The notes beneath the pieces were generated by a model. That model searched no databases. It was not told the origin of the DNA and saw nothing but the letters and a program-made list of their open reading frames with translations. Below are positions 51,717-58,964 of a stretch of DNA of 58,964 nucleotides, piece after piece. Both the position numbers and the translations under genes were made by a program. The DNA comes from Bacteroidota bacterium (GTDB lineage Bacteria > Bacteroidota > Bacteroidia > Chitinophagales > Chitinophagaceae): NCBI GenBank assembly GCA_013287475.1, contig JABDDT010000013.1, positions 1 through 58,964 of the forward strand, given 5' to 3'. Numbering within the stretch: the stretch's first letter is position 1; the number at the start of each line of letters is the position of its first letter.

Positions 51717-52871
51717 ATGATTCAAATCACATACCGATATTCCAAAAATGGGATGGCGCAGGATATAAAAACTTTAAAACCAGCGAAAATGGATGAGCCT
51801 GTCCTCACCCTTTCCCATGCAGAGCTTCTGAAAGCTGATAAAGATTATGAAAAAGCGGCTCAGGCGGTTAATCTTACTTATGTAAGAGATAATATGCCCG
51901 GGATTCTGCGCTTTCGTAAGGGGAAAGGTTTTACCTATATCATTGAAGGCAGAACCATAAAGGACCACCTAATAATAAAGCGGATTAAGAAACTGGCTAT
52001 TCCTCCGGCCTGGACAGACGTATGGATCTGTCCTCTGGAAAATGGTCATATTCAGGCAACCGGCCTGGATGTAAGGAAAAGAAAACAGTACCGCTATCAT
52101 AGTCTTTGGGCTCATGTAAGGAGTGAAACAAAATTTCACCGGCTGTATGAATTCGGCAAATTGCTGCCGCGACTTCGTGCTCAATTGGAGAATGATCTGC
52201 AAATCAAGGAATTAAATCAGGAAAAGGTTTTGGCTACTGTAATCAGTCTCATGGAAAGAACCTATATCCGTATTGGCAATAGCAATTACGAGAAGCTTTA
52301 CGGATCATACGGACTGACCACATTGAAAGGCAAACATGTTTCTATTACAGGCGACAGGATGCGGTTTGCATTCAGAGGGAAAAAAGGTATTCAGCATGAT
52401 ATCACACTTAAAAATAAAAAGCTGGCAAGGACAGTTGAACAATGCCGTGATATACCTGGCAAGGAATTATTTCAATACTATGACGAAAGCGGAAATCGCC
52501 GGATCATAGAATCTGGAATGGTGAATGAATATATTAAGAAATCCACGGGTAAGGATTTTAGTGCAAAAGACTTCAGGACCTGGGCCGGGTCTGTTCATGC
52601 TTTGGAGACGCTTTTTTCACTTGAAGAAGTTACGACAGAAGCTGAAAGGAAAAAAAATATCGTAGCGGTGTTGGATTCAGTCAGCAAAAAACTGGGGAAT
52701 TCAAGGGCTATCTGCAAGAAATATTATGTGCATCCGGGTCTTCTGAGGCTTTATGAAGAAAATAATTTCGCGCGTTATTCGCGTTCACTGGACAATACTG
52801 AAGATTCAGAAGAAAGTTCCGGTCTTACAGCATCAGAGAAAGTGTTGCTGAAAATACTGAAAGAAAGTTAA
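51717..52871 (+). CDS. DNA topoisomerase IB (bacterial, eukaryotic-type)
   Basis: The protein has 384 residues. The N-terminal domain contains GKGFTYIIEGRTIKD, then IPPAWTDVWICPLENGHIQATGLDVRKRKQYRYH, characteristic of bacterial TopIB. Catalytic residues are seen in RTYIRIGN (Arg), TLKGKHV (Lys), DFRTWAGS (Arg) and ICKKYYVHPGLL (active-site Tyr and the following VHP). It relaxes supercoils through a 3'-phosphotyrosine link and needs no ATP. Alternative starts are the internal Met codons at residues 13 and 26. It converges with the histidine kinase gene over an 8-mer hairpin. Confidence 0.9.
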   Translation: MIQITYRYSKNGMAQDIKTLKPAKMDEPVLTLSHAELLKADKDYEKAAQAVNLTYVRDNMPGILRFRKGKGFTYIIEGRTIKDHLIIKRIKKLAIPPAWTDVWICPLENGHIQATGLDVRKRKQYRYHSLWAHVRSETKFHRLYEFGKLLPRLRAQLENDLQIKELNQEKVLATVISLMERTYIRIGNSNYEKLYGSYGLTTLKGKHVSITGDRMRFAFRGKKGIQHDITLKNKKLARTVEQCRDIPGKELFQYYDESGNRRIIESGMVNEYIKKSTGKDFSAKDFRTWAGSVHALETLFSLEEVTTEAERKKNIVAVLDSVSKKLGNSRAICKKYYVHPGLLRLYEENNFARYSRSLDNTEDSEESSGLTASEKVLLKILKES

Positions 52872-52944
52872 AAGTGTGAGAGTGTGAGAATATAAAAAAT
52901 CTCAAACACTCTCACACTCTCACACTCTCACACTCTCACACTTT
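52872..52944. repeat. Inverted 8-mer array (GTGTGAGA / ACACTCTC) between convergent genes
   Basis: The left arm AAAGTGTGAGAGTGTGAGA (52872-52890) pairs with the right arm (52901-52944), which has four to five units of ACACTCTC ending ACACTTT. It begins directly after the topoisomerase stop codon and ends 2 bases before the kinase stop. The hairpin can act as a bidirectional terminator; the extra repeat units go beyond what that needs. Confidence 0.85.
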
Positions 52945-52946
52945 CT

Positions 52947-54404
52947 TCAGACTTTCTCGAACTTAAGAATAAAATTCGACCCCTCGTCCACACTGCTTTG
53001 TACGTCGATCGTTGCTTTATGGGATTGAATGATATTGAGCGTTGTAGCCAGACCAAGTCCCAGCCCATTTCTCTTGATGGTAAAATAAGGTTCAAACAAA
53101 TGTGGCAGGAGTTCTTTGCTGATACCGGTTCCGTTATCTTTTATGGAAACCAGGTGATGGCCATTCTGGCTGGTCACAGAAATATCCAGCTCTCCTTTAT
53201 TTTCATTCATGGCCTCAATAGCATTGATGATAATATTGGTAAATGCAATTTGTAATTTCATTGGGTCAGCCATAATATATGCCGGCTCATTTGGATAAAT
53301 TACTTTCCAGTTTACTTTTTTAAGGGTAATCCTGTCTATGATTGTAGAAATGGATTCATCCAGAATATTCTGGAGCGCTCTTTTCTCGCGAATATTTTCA
53401 GGAGCAAGCGTAGATGATAATAAAAGCTCGGTGATCAGGTCGTTAATTCTTTTACTGTTCCGGCTGATTATTTCCATATAAACCGTTCCCGTATCTGTCG
53501 GGCTTTCCTGCGCCAGCTGTTCAACAGAAAGATTAATATTATTTAATGGATTTCTGACTTCATGTGCAAGTGCACGAACCAGGCGGTTTGCGGCACCCAT
53601 TTTTTCAATCTGAAGGGTTGCTTTTTCAGCTTTTTTGAGATTTGTAATATCGTGAATAATTCCCTGTACGTAAAGATTATCTTCTGCGTCCATTTCCATC
53701 GAGAGGGACAAAATGGATTGCAATATTTCACGCTTCCTGTTGATCAGCTGTATTTCAACATCTTCCACTATTCCTTCTGAACGTAACATGTTATTAATTC
53801 CCAATGCCTGATCCGGATTGGCAAAAAAATGATTCAGGTTCAGTTCCATTAATTCATCCCTGGAATAGCCCAGCATCTCAGAGGTTATATAATTTACATC
53901 TTTAAATACAAGAAATTCATCGGTAAGGAAAACAGCATCTTTAGATCTTTCAAAGATGCTCCGGAATTTCCTTTCGTTCGATCGCAGAATTTTCGTTGCA
54001 GATGCTCTTTCGAGAGAATAACGAATGCATCTTTCCAGTTTTTCAGTATTCAATTCGAGCTTTACCAGGTAATCATATGCGCCTGCCTGCATGGCTTCCA
54101 TATCTATTTTCTGGTTGCCCATACCCGTTAGTAAAATCAGGGGCTGTTCACAATTCTGTTCAAACGCTTCTTTCATCAGTTCCAGTCCTGTTTTCCCGCC
54201 CAGATAGTAATCGATAAAATAAATATCATACTTCGCTTCCAGGATTGCATCCAGTGCATCTTTATAACGATAGCACCAGTCAATGACGAATTTCCTTCCT
54301 CTTATTTTTTGAATAAACTGGCTGGTAAGAAAATAATCTTCTTCGTCATCATCAACTATGAGAACTTTTATGGGTGTGGTTTCGGCAGACATGGAATTGT
54401 TCAA
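52947..54404 (-). CDS. REC-PAS-histidine kinase (soluble hybrid kinase)
   Basis: The protein has 485 residues and no membrane helix. Residues 12-130 are a receiver domain (VLIVDDDEEDYFL; phospho-acceptor Asp65 in IYFIDYYLGGKTG). Residues 145-265 are a PAS domain (FRSIFERSKDAVFLTDEFLVF). The HisKA H-box is ALAHEVRNPLNNI (His281) and the HATPase has NIIINAIEAMNEN, IKDNGTGIS and GLGLGLATTLNI. It probably takes part in a phosphorelay with the NtrC-type regulator encoded 36 bases upstream. The receiver input means another kinase may feed it. It is the last gene of the rpoN operon. Confidence 0.88.
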   Translation of the reverse strand: MNNSMSAETTPIKVLIVDDDEEDYFLTSQFIQKIRGRKFVIDWCYRYKDALDAILEAKYDIYFIDYYLGGKTGLELMKEAFEQNCEQPLILLTGMGNQKIDMEAMQAGAYDYLVKLELNTEKLERCIRYSLERASATKILRSNERKFRSIFERSKDAVFLTDEFLVFKDVNYITSEMLGYSRDELMELNLNHFFANPDQALGINNMLRSEGIVEDVEIQLINRKREILQSILSLSMEMDAEDNLYVQGIIHDITNLKKAEKATLQIEKMGAANRLVRALAHEVRNPLNNINLSVEQLAQESPTDTGTVYMEIISRNSKRINDLITELLLSSTLAPENIREKRALQNILDESISTIIDRITLKKVNWKVIYPNEPAYIMADPMKLQIAFTNIIINAIEAMNENKGELDISVTSQNGHHLVSIKDNGTGISKELLPHLFEPYFTIKRNGLGLGLATTLNIIQSHKATIDVQSSVDEGSNFILKFEKV

Positions 54405-54440
54405 TATAGCAGCTGTTGTTTAGGCCGGTTCTTAAAAATT

Positions 54441-55919
54441 CTAATGATTTTTCATTTCTTCGTAAAGCGTCATTTTGTTATATAGAGTTTTCCTGTCTAT
54501 TTTGAGTAACTGGGCTGCTTTACTTTTATTATAATTTGATTCTTTTAATGCCTGAAGAATCATTTCATATTCTGCGTCAATACTTGCTTCCTTCAGGGAG
54601 CTTTCACTCAGATTCATTTTCCCATTCCAATTCGTTTTAGTTTCCGGCACAATTGAAGAACCAGGACTGAAAGAGCCGGCAGGCGCTTGTTCCGTAAATT
54701 GAAGTTTACTATAGTTAGAAATTTCAAACGGAAGGGTTCTTGCTTCAATATAATCACCCTCTGTAAGCAGGGTTGCACGTTTAATCACATTTTTTAGCTC
54801 GCGCAGGTTCCCATACCATACATATTTTCTGAATATCTCTTCAACATCCGGATCAAAACCCTTTACATCCTTACCTAATTCCTCATTGGTTGTGCGCAGA
54901 AAATGTCCTGCAAATAACATAATATCATCCCTTCGTTCACGTAATGGAGGAATTTCAATGGAGAATTCATTAAAGCGATGATAAAGGTCTTCACGGAATT
55001 TTCCGGTACGGGTAGCGTTCCATAATAATTCATTGCTGGCAATAAGTATACGCACATCCAGGTCAATATCTTTTGTGCCACCCACCCTTCTCATTTTTCT
55101 TTCCTGCACAACCCTCAAAAGAGAGACCTGCACATCATAAGGCAGGTTCGTCACTTCATCCAGGAAAATGGTTCCTCCGTTTGCCAGTTCAAAACATCCA
55201 ATTTTTTGATTCAAAGCTCCTGTGAATGCACCTTTTTCATGACCAAATAATTCACTGGCTGCCAGTTCCTTTGATAATGCTCCACAATCAATGGCTATAA
55301 ATGTTTTACTGCTTCGTTTACTGCGTTTATGAATTTCAAAGGCAATAGATTCTTTTCCACTTCCTGTTTCACCATAAATAATAACACTGTAACTGGTCGG
55401 AGCCACGAGCGCTACCTGCTTTAAAATTTTCCTGAAAGCTTCAGAATCACCATATATATATTTACCCGAAAAAGTTATTCCTGAATTTTCCGGAGAAGGT
55501 TTTTCAGCAACTTCCGGTTTGGAATTTACAACCTGGCTATTCCCATTTTCACTAAAGTCGATAGCCTGCTGAATAGTATGAATAATTTCATCCGGCAGCA
55601 GAGGCTTTGTGATATAATCATAAGCACCCATTTTCATAACCTTGACTGCAGTTCGCATATCGCTATAACCCGTTATTATAATTACCGGTAAATCGGCGTA
55701 TTTATTTTTGATACTGGAAAGCATTTCCATAGCATCCATATCGCCCAGCCGGTAATCACACATAACCAGCTTTGGTTGATTTCCATCCAACCATGCCAGC
55801 GCTTTTTTGCCTGTATACATTTCTATTACTTCATACCCTCTGCGGGTGAGAAAGCGGTTCAGTAATAAACAAATATCTCTGTCATCATCAATTACAAGGA
55901 TCTTTTTCATAAACTTCAA
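54441..55919 (-). CDS. Sigma-54-dependent response regulator, NtrC family
   Basis: The protein has 492 residues. The receiver domain (KILVIDDDRDICLLL; Asp55 in LVMCDYRLGD) is followed by an AAA+ domain with Walker A YGETGSGKES (183-190), the sigma-54-contact loop GAFTGA (230-235) and Walker B GGTIFLDEV. The C-terminal Fis-type HTH is ALKESNYNKSKAAQLLKIDRKTLYNKM. It binds upstream DNA and remodels sigma-54 holoenzyme when phosphorylated. It lies between rpoN and the kinase gene, so its direct partners are encoded on both sides. The start may be the second Met (MKKILVI, 55910). Confidence 0.93.
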   Translation of the reverse strand: MKFMKKILVIDDDRDICLLLNRFLTRRGYEVIEMYTGKKALAWLDGNQPKLVMCDYRLGDMDAMEMLSSIKNKYADLPVIIITGYSDMRTAVKVMKMGAYDYITKPLLPDEIIHTIQQAIDFSENGNSQVVNSKPEVAEKPSPENSGITFSGKYIYGDSEAFRKILKQVALVAPTSYSVIIYGETGSGKESIAFEIHKRSKRSSKTFIAIDCGALSKELAASELFGHEKGAFTGALNQKIGCFELANGGTIFLDEVTNLPYDVQVSLLRVVQERKMRRVGGTKDIDLDVRILIASNELLWNATRTGKFREDLYHRFNEFSIEIPPLRERRDDIMLFAGHFLRTTNEELGKDVKGFDPDVEEIFRKYVWYGNLRELKNVIKRATLLTEGDYIEARTLPFEISNYSKLQFTEQAPAGSFSPGSSIVPETKTNWNGKMNLSESSLKEASIDAEYEMILQALKESNYNKSKAAQLLKIDRKTLYNKMTLYEEMKNH

Positions 55920-55952
55920 ATTATTGATTCAATAAGCATTTAGAATTAATTA

Positions 55953-57374
55953 CTAAAAGAACAGGGCCCTCATCTGCGCTACTGGTATATTCAGCTGGTC
56001 TCTGTATTTGGCGATTGTTCTGCGTGCCACAACATACCCTTTTTCAGAAAGGATATCAGCCAGCTGCTGATCGGTATAAGGTTTCTTTTTATCCTCTTTT
56101 TGTACAAGTTCTTCTACGATCCTCTGAATCACTTTATTGCTGGTAACAGTTCCTTCTTTATTCGAAAGACCTTCTGTAAATAAATCTTTAAGCAGAATCA
56201 TTCCAAATGGTGTATCTGCATATTTGTTACATGTAATTCTTGAAACGGTTGAAATATCGAGACCAACGATCTCTGCAATATTCTTCAATACCATCGGTTT
56301 TAATTGCATGGTATCTCCATATCTGAAATATCCTTTTTGGAAATCAACAATCGCCCGGATCACTTTAAGCATATTGGATTCGCGTTCGCGAATGGCTTTA
56401 ATGAACCACTGGGCTGATGCCAGTTTGTTGCGCAGATATAAACGGGTACCGCGATCGGAAGATTTGTCATTATCCATTTGCTGTACTGTTTCAGCCCAAA
56501 CCTGGTTTACATGGAGCGAAGCTGATCGCTGTTTTGCAAGCGAAGCAACTATATTGTCTCCTTCAATGGATATAATGAAATCGGGAAAGACCGCATTGTT
56601 TACATGGGAAGAATTGACAGAGCTGATGGGCCTTGATTTCAGAGAAGCCAGGAGCTGCAGTACTTCTTTGACTTCTCCATTACGCATTTTCATGTCTCTC
56701 CTTATCTTTTCAATATTACAGGCATGTAAATCATCGAAATGATTCCTGACCAGTTCAATAGCTGCTAAATGATTGTGGGAATTACAATTCATTTTATTAA
56801 GCTGGATAAGAAAGAATTCTCCGGGGTTTCGGGAACCACATCCTGACGGATCAAGATCCTGTATAATTTTCAAAACCGGTTCCAGTTCGATGGCCTGAAC
56901 CCATATGTTCTGTTTAAATGAAATTTCTTCTGCAATGGAATCCAGGTCATTGGTCAGAAATCCGTATTCATCTAAGGAATCAATAATAAAATCTGCCAGT
57001 ATATAGCTCGTTTCATCCAGATTTGTAAAACGAAATTGCTTTTTTAACTCCTGCCTGAAATCAGTGGTTTCCGCTATCTGACGGTCGGGCATTCTATCCG
57101 GAGGCAGATAATTTTCGTACTCTGTTTTATAATCCGGTATATCATCGTAACCGTATTCCTCCCAATTCTGAAAATCCTGAACAGTTTCCTTGGAAAACTT
57201 ATCATTCAGTAAATCATCCGGATTACTGCTTTCTTCCAATGCTGGATTTTCATTGATTTCATCTTCAATTCTCTGTTCAAGAGAAAGTGAATCCAGGTGC
57301 AAAAGGTTTAGCAATGCTATATGATGAGGCAATATCTTATGCTGGAGCTTTTGCGACTGAAGCAGATTAAGCAT
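55953..57374 (-). CDS. rpoN: RNA polymerase sigma-54 factor
   Basis: The protein has 473 residues. Region I begins MLNLLQSQKLQHKILPHHIALLNLLHLDSLSLEQRI, the Gln/Leu-rich activator-interaction part. An acidic region II follows, then the core-binding domain (DSLDEYGFLTNDLDSIAEE, LDPSGCGSRNPGEFFLIQL) and the DNA-binding part, ending with the RpoN box ARRTIAKYRD (450-459). It directs polymerase to -24/-12 promoters; one such site lies 140 bases upstream of it in the divergent direction. It is encoded with its own activator and a kinase. Confidence 0.95.
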   Translation of the reverse strand: MLNLLQSQKLQHKILPHHIALLNLLHLDSLSLEQRIEDEINENPALEESSNPDDLLNDKFSKETVQDFQNWEEYGYDDIPDYKTEYENYLPPDRMPDRQIAETTDFRQELKKQFRFTNLDETSYILADFIIDSLDEYGFLTNDLDSIAEEISFKQNIWVQAIELEPVLKIIQDLDPSGCGSRNPGEFFLIQLNKMNCNSHNHLAAIELVRNHFDDLHACNIEKIRRDMKMRNGEVKEVLQLLASLKSRPISSVNSSHVNNAVFPDFIISIEGDNIVASLAKQRSASLHVNQVWAETVQQMDNDKSSDRGTRLYLRNKLASAQWFIKAIRERESNMLKVIRAIVDFQKGYFRYGDTMQLKPMVLKNIAEIVGLDISTVSRITCNKYADTPFGMILLKDLFTEGLSNKEGTVTSNKVIQRIVEELVQKEDKKKPYTDQQLADILSEKGYVVARRTIAKYRDQLNIPVAQMRALFF

Positions 57375-57424
57375 GCAATTGTCTTTTGTTAGCCTATTAA
57401 ATCAAAAAAAACACCAGAAATTCT

Positions 57425-57482
57425 CCCCTTAATTTACTATTATTAAACCGAATAATCCTGTATTAAGGGGAAATAATTCCCC
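57425..57482. promoter_or_regulatory. Overlapping inverted repeats, candidate enhancer (UAS)
   Basis: CCCCTTAAT (57425-57433) and ATTAAGGGG (57462-57470) form a perfect 9-bp inverted repeat. The same GGGG also begins GGGGAAATAATTCCCC (57467-57482), a second near-palindrome. The block lies about 55-110 bases upstream of the expected start site of the sigma-54 promoter at 57511, the normal distance for an NtrC-type activator site. Function is inferred. Confidence 0.5.
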
Positions 57483-57510
57483 AGACTGTGGAAATAGGGG
57501 TAGCCCGGGA

Positions 57511-57526
57511 TGGCAAGCTGATTGCC
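57511..57526 (+). promoter_or_regulatory. Sigma-54 (-24/-12) promoter
   Basis: TGGCAAGCTGATTGCC matches the consensus TGGCAC-N5-TTGC at all the key bases (GG and GC 10 bases apart). The transcription start should fall near 57537, about 40 bases before the ATG at 57579. It is in the divergent region opposite rpoN. Confidence 0.7.
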
Positions 57527-57578
57527 GTTTAAGGTTCAGGCTCTATTTAAAGTAGTTAACTTAGAGTAATTTATAAAT

Positions 57579-57917
57579 ATGAACTCCCAGGATTCTATTA
57601 AAACGCTTATTGACAAGTCGAAAGATTATCTGGAGACTAAAATCGAGCTGACCAAACTGAAAACCATCGATAAATCAGCGGATATTTTGTCTGCCGTCGT
57701 TGTAATTGTATCAATGATATTCATAGGATCCCTCGTCATCATTCTGATTAGTATCGGGCTTTCGCTCTATCTGGGCAGGCTGCTGGGTGCTTATCACTAC
57801 GGATTTTTTGTTATGGGTGGTTTCTATGCCCTTGTTTTATTGTTGATTTTTATTCAAAGAGAAAAATGGATCAAAACGCCGATTTCCAACGGGCTTATCA
57901 ATAAAATGCTGAAGTAA
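57579..57917 (+). CDS. Holin-superfamily III/YqjE-like membrane protein
   Basis: The protein has 112 residues. A charged N-terminal amphipathic helix (SIKTLIDKSKDYLETKIELTKLKTIDKSADI) precedes two membrane helices (ILSAVVVIVSMIFIGSLVIILISIGLSLYL and YGFFVMGGFYALVLLLIFI). This matches the phage_holin_3_6/YqjE type found in many non-phage bacterial genomes, often in envelope-stress operons. It is downstream of the sigma-54 promoter and 5 bases before the next gene, so the two are an operon. Confidence 0.75.
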   Translation: MNSQDSIKTLIDKSKDYLETKIELTKLKTIDKSADILSAVVVIVSMIFIGSLVIILISIGLSLYLGRLLGAYHYGFFVMGGFYALVLLLIFIQREKWIKTPISNGLINKMLK

Positions 57918-57922
57918 ACTTT

Positions 57923-58348
57923 ATGAACAAGCAAATAAAAAATTGTCATGACCTTGAAAAAGTAATTGCTGAGCTGGAAATCAAAGCCGAAGCCCAGAGA
58001 AAAGATATTGAGGAGACATTTGCCGTTGTTTCAGAAAATCTGAAACCTCTTAATCTGGTCAGGAATGGAGTTCGTTCTGTTTTTTCACCTGAACACCGGG
58101 AGGATCTCGTAAATGCGTTGATTGGCCTGGGTACAGGTATGCTAAGCCGGAAATTATTACTTGGAAGAGCGAAAGGAATATTCGGTAAAACAGCCGGCAA
58201 AGCGGTGGAATGGGGAATTGCAGGACTCGTTTCTAATAACGCAGAAAAAATTAAAGAAAAGGCCGGAACACTGATCGATAAGATTTTCAAAAAAAAACGC
58301 AGTTCTAATCATGTGCCCGGCCCTATAGGGAAAACGTCCATTCCTTAA
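57923..58348 (+). CDS. Hypothetical envelope-stress-operon protein
   Basis: The protein has 141 residues. A coiled-coil N-terminus (DLEKVIAELEIKAEAQRKDIEETFAVV) is followed by a Gly-rich amphipathic or membrane-active segment (LVNALIGLGTGMLSRKLLLG, KAVEWGIAGLVSNNAEKI) and a basic tail (KIFKKKRSSNHVPGPIGK). It resembles the small partner proteins encoded next to YqjE/holin-like genes; no named family. It is probably under the same sigma-54 promoter. Confidence 0.6.
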   Translation: MNKQIKNCHDLEKVIAELEIKAEAQRKDIEETFAVVSENLKPLNLVRNGVRSVFSPEHREDLVNALIGLGTGMLSRKLLLGRAKGIFGKTAGKAVEWGIAGLVSNNAEKIKEKAGTLIDKIFKKKRSSNHVPGPIGKTSIP

Positions 58349-58896
58349 ATCTCGTCGGTATTACTAAACATTTTTTCCAGATGATGTGTAAGATTTGAGA
58401 TAGGACCTTCCATTTTTCCAGTTCTGTCATCCAGATTATTATTTTCAAGGAAGGTTCCTAACTCCAAAGATGGTGGTAAATACAAGAGTGTATCTTTTCT
58501 GTTTCTGGCAACAAAATGCCTTATAGCACTATGACTTGCCCCTTCACCAATTTTTTCTTTTACCACCCGCATGGATTCGGATGCGATATGCTCCAGTTCC
58601 TGTAAACTATGCTTATCAGGAATTTTAGAATAATCTGTGATTTTCTTAACTACAATTACAACAGATTTTCCAAATATCCTTTCCAGCTTTTTTCCTTCCT
58701 CCGTATTCAGAAAGCTTATATCAGGATTTTGTTCCAGGTTATTATAAATTCCTAATAGAATAGCAGGAATACCGGCCTGAGCAAGAGCGCTGTTACCCAT
58801 GACAGCATCCTGATCTGCTACTTCCTGTGTGTTGGGGTCAATTTTATTCAGCGTCGTAAACCCCAGATTTTTTTGCACCGTTTCAATAATATTCAT
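58345..58896 (-). CDS. Conserved hypothetical protein
   Basis: I placed the start at 58896 (MNIIETVQKNLGFTTLNKI) because the upstream 13 residues look non-native. The protein has 183 residues and is cytoplasmic and helical (SALAQAGIPAILLGIYNNLEQNP, LQELEHIASESMRVVKEKIGEGASH) with a C-terminal acidic end. No family is recognised. It converges with, and overlaps by 4 bases, the gene at 57923. Confidence 0.6.
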   Translation of the reverse strand: MNIIETVQKNLGFTTLNKIDPNTQEVADQDAVMGNSALAQAGIPAILLGIYNNLEQNPDISFLNTEEGKKLERIFGKSVVIVVKKITDYSKIPDKHSLQELEHIASESMRVVKEKIGEGASHSAIRHFVARNRKDTLLYLPPSLELGTFLENNNLDDRTGKMEGPISNLTHHLEKMFSNTDEI

Positions 58897-58935
58897 AAAA
58901 AATATTTTAATTATTAAGAATTTTTTATCAAACAA

Positions 58936-58963
58936 AAATTGCCCATCAGGAGACGGGCAATTT
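58936..58963 (-). terminator. Intrinsic terminator of a gene outside the window
   Basis: A 9-bp stem AAATTGCCC/GGGCAATTT is followed on the minus strand by TTTTTGTTTG. It would stop minus-strand transcription entering from beyond the window's right edge. Confidence 0.6.
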
Positions 58964-58964
58964 C

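Overview
The window looks like a chromosome segment of a Bacteroidota bacterium, probably Chitinophagales/Sphingobacteriia-like. The grounds are AT-rich DNA, many short secreted beta-barrel and lipoprotein genes, a DUF6266-type protein, a TolB/TPR regulator, and above all a flexirubin/dialkylresorcinol-type gene cluster. No taxonomic marker gene is present, so the order-level placement is an inference.

Layout. (1) 1-9.9 kb: a 5'-truncated TPR regulator, then envelope genes: beta-barrels, a GDPD-like lipoprotein, a DUF4136-like lipoprotein, a DUF2490-like protein and a large Tyr/Pro-rich secreted protein. Several spacers carry a near-palindromic TTTAAC-N-GTTAAA motif. (2) 9.9-18.2 kb: a GMC oxidoreductase diverges from a six-gene plus-strand run. 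This run holds a Tat-exported TIM-barrel protein, a GpmA-type phosphoglycerate mutase and four enzymes that together make a trans-4-hydroxy-L-proline catabolic route: 4-hydroxyproline epimerase, FAD-dependent D-hydroxyproline dehydrogenase, DapA-family deaminase and 2-oxoglutarate semialdehyde dehydrogenase. (3) 18.2-26.9 kb: an accessory island of small hypothetical genes, gene wrecks, an IS3-family element and four copies of an interspersed repeat that separate one- or two-gene units. It ends next to a tRNA-Arg whose 3' end is duplicated 162 bp away, as expected of an integration site. (4) 27-31.5 kb: an APC permease, an alpha/beta hydrolase and a PQQ dehydrogenase with a cytochrome c domain. 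(5) 31.6-50.4 kb: a long minus-strand operon for an aryl-polyene/dialkylresorcinol (flexirubin-type) lipid. It has a ketosynthase plus chain-length-factor-like partner, an ACP, an ABC exporter, a BtrH-like acyltransferase, DarB- and DarA-like enzymes, a PaaK-like ligase, AcpS, a C45 Ntn hydrolase, a desaturase-like flavoenzyme, an MMPL/acyltransferase/methyltransferase fusion and a glycosyltransferase-DUF2062 fusion. (6) 50.6-52.9 kb: a beta-barrel gene, a small hypothetical gene and a topoisomerase IB. (7) 52.9-58.9 kb: a sigma-54 regulatory operon (rpoN, NtrC-type activator, REC-PAS histidine kinase) divergent from a two-gene membrane-stress-like operon that has a good sigma-54 promoter.

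The most unusual signal is a series of short tandem repeats (7- or 8-bp units, a different unit at each locus) arranged as inverted pairs. They occupy nearly every wide spacer from 28.5 to 52.9 kb, abut or overlap neighbouring stop codons, and at two loci enclose the start codon and extend in frame into the signal-peptide region. I know of no named family for them. The sigma-54 promoter with its palindromic upstream element, and the cassette-like island, are the next most interesting signals.
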